From: Desulfuromusa sp.
GTDB taxonomy: Bacteria > Desulfobacterota > Desulfuromonadia > Desulfuromonadales > Geopsychrobacteraceae
Reading direction: 5' to 3'
NCBI GenBank assembly: GCA_021157505.1
Contig: JAGGWI010000179.1
Coordinates: 1-5,682 of the forward strand
DNA length: 5,682 bases
Shown here: positions 5,256 to 5,682 of the stretch, in pieces
How the letters are laid out: each line of letters begins with the position of its first letter
Position numbering within the stretch: the first letter of the stretch is position 1
Position numbers and translations under genes: made by a program
The notes under the pieces: model-generated
Databases searched by the model: none
Seen by the model: the letters and a program-made list of their open reading frames with translations, nothing else
Told to the model about the DNA's origin: nothing

Positions 5256-5682
5256 ATGAAAGTCAACAGTTCTATCCCTGTCAGTAGTCAGCCGTTAGTT
5301 TCAAAGCTAAGTAGCTCTTGGGTGAGATACTTGCTATCAGGTGCTTTCATCCTCATTGCTTCTGCCTCGCCCGTGTTAGCTTCCAGTAGCGGTGGTGGCG
5401 AGTCACCCAACTTTACAGGAACTTTTCTCGGTATTTTTGCGCTGGTCCTTTTTGTAGGTGCGTACTGCCTGGTTATTTTTGAAGAGCAACTCCATTTACG
5501 TAAAAGTAAACCGGTCCTTTTTGCTGCCGGTATCATCTGGATTCTGGTTGCCCTCGCTTATATTAGCATCGGAGATACCCATACCGCCCACACTGCGATC
5601 AAGCACAACCTGATCGAATATTCCGAATTGTTTTTATTTTTGCTGGTTGCAATGACCTATATCAATTCCATGGATGAACGGA
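5256..5682 (+). CDS. nhaD: NhaD-type Na+/H+ antiporter, N-terminal part (cut by window edge)
   Basis: The frame opens at ATG 5256 and is still open at the window edge, giving 142 residues of a protein usually about 450-500 long. NhaD antiporters sit in the inner membrane and exchange cytoplasmic Na+ or Li+ for protons, supporting growth in salt and at alkaline pH. Residues 24-42 form a hydrophobic segment ending SPVLA, probably a cleavable signal peptide or first helix. Then come helices at about 57-75 and 87-105. The segments LVIFEEQLHLRKSKPV (72-87), GDTHTAHTAIKHNLIEY (106-122) and LFLLVAMTYINSMDER (127-142) are what I recall of the conserved NhaD N-terminal half. GGAG (5243-5246) precedes the ATG by 9 nt. 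An in-frame ATG at 5196 has no ribosome site and lies in the palindrome, so it is less likely. The gene is separated from its neighbour by a strong terminator. The opposite-strand open frame here is spurious. Confidence 0.9.
   Translation, partial: MKVNSSIPVSSQPLVSKLSSSWVRYLLSGAFILIASASPVLASSSGGGESPNFTGTFLGIFALVLFVGAYCLVIFEEQLHLRKSKPVLFAAGIIWILVALAYISIGDTHTAHTAIKHNLIEYSELFLFLLVAMTYINSMDER

Noticed and set aside
5288..5536. Minus-strand open frame of 82 codons
   Set aside because: It lies opposite the start of nhaD, whose protein motifs are clear; the minus-strand translation has no recognisable features.
1..5682. CRISPR array, insertion sequence, tRNA or defence island
   Set aside because: No regularly spaced repeats, transposase, terminal inverted repeats, tRNA-like cloverleaf or known defence genes were seen; the EVE gene has no nuclease or toxin partner.

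Overview
This window looks like ordinary chromosome from a Gram-negative bacterium of moderate GC content, probably marine or salt-exposed. The evidence is a NhaD-type Na+/H+ antiporter, a c-di-GMP synthase, a Sec signal peptide and Shine-Dalgarno-led genes. The gene mix (REC-GAF-GGDEF regulator, CGGC protein next to a COG0731 radical SAM enzyme, EVE protein, YiiX-like hydrolase, NhaD) would fit a Desulfuromonas/Geobacter-type lineage. That placement is an inference from gene content, not something the sequence proves. There is no phage, transposon, CRISPR array, rRNA or tRNA that I can see.

Layout, left to right. (1) Positions 1-58 may hold the last codons of an upstream gene on the + strand, resembling the terminal helix of a GAF domain. 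(2) 115-1524 (+) encodes a diguanylate cyclase response regulator, REC-GAF-GGDEF, with the active site and RxxD inhibitory site intact. (3) 2989-1576 (-) is a tight two-gene operon: a CGGC-domain cysteine-rich protein followed 16 nt later by a radical SAM protein with a C-terminal winged-helix region. A good sigma70-like promoter precedes it, and its DNA is visibly more AT-rich than the genes to its right. (4) 3192-3665 (+) encodes an EVE-domain protein. (5) 4416-3628 (-) encodes a YiiX/YebB-like permuted NlpC/P60 cysteine hydrolase. It starts at TTG, contains no internal methionine, and overlaps the EVE gene tail to tail by 38 bp. (6) 4690-5025 (+) encodes a small secreted basic protein of unknown function, closed by a textbook intrinsic terminator at 5068-5103. 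(7) 5256 to the right edge (+) is the start of a NhaD Na+/H+ antiporter gene cut by the window, with a candidate promoter and a 16-bp palindrome upstream.

Only the CGGC/radical SAM pair is clearly organised as an operon. The other genes look like separate transcription units for signalling, nucleic-acid recognition, envelope work and ion homeostasis. I do not see a convincing undescribed multi-gene system. The points most worth a second look are the CGGC/radical SAM pair, the uncharacterised secreted protein, the paired 10-bp repeats around the operon promoter and the palindrome before nhaD.
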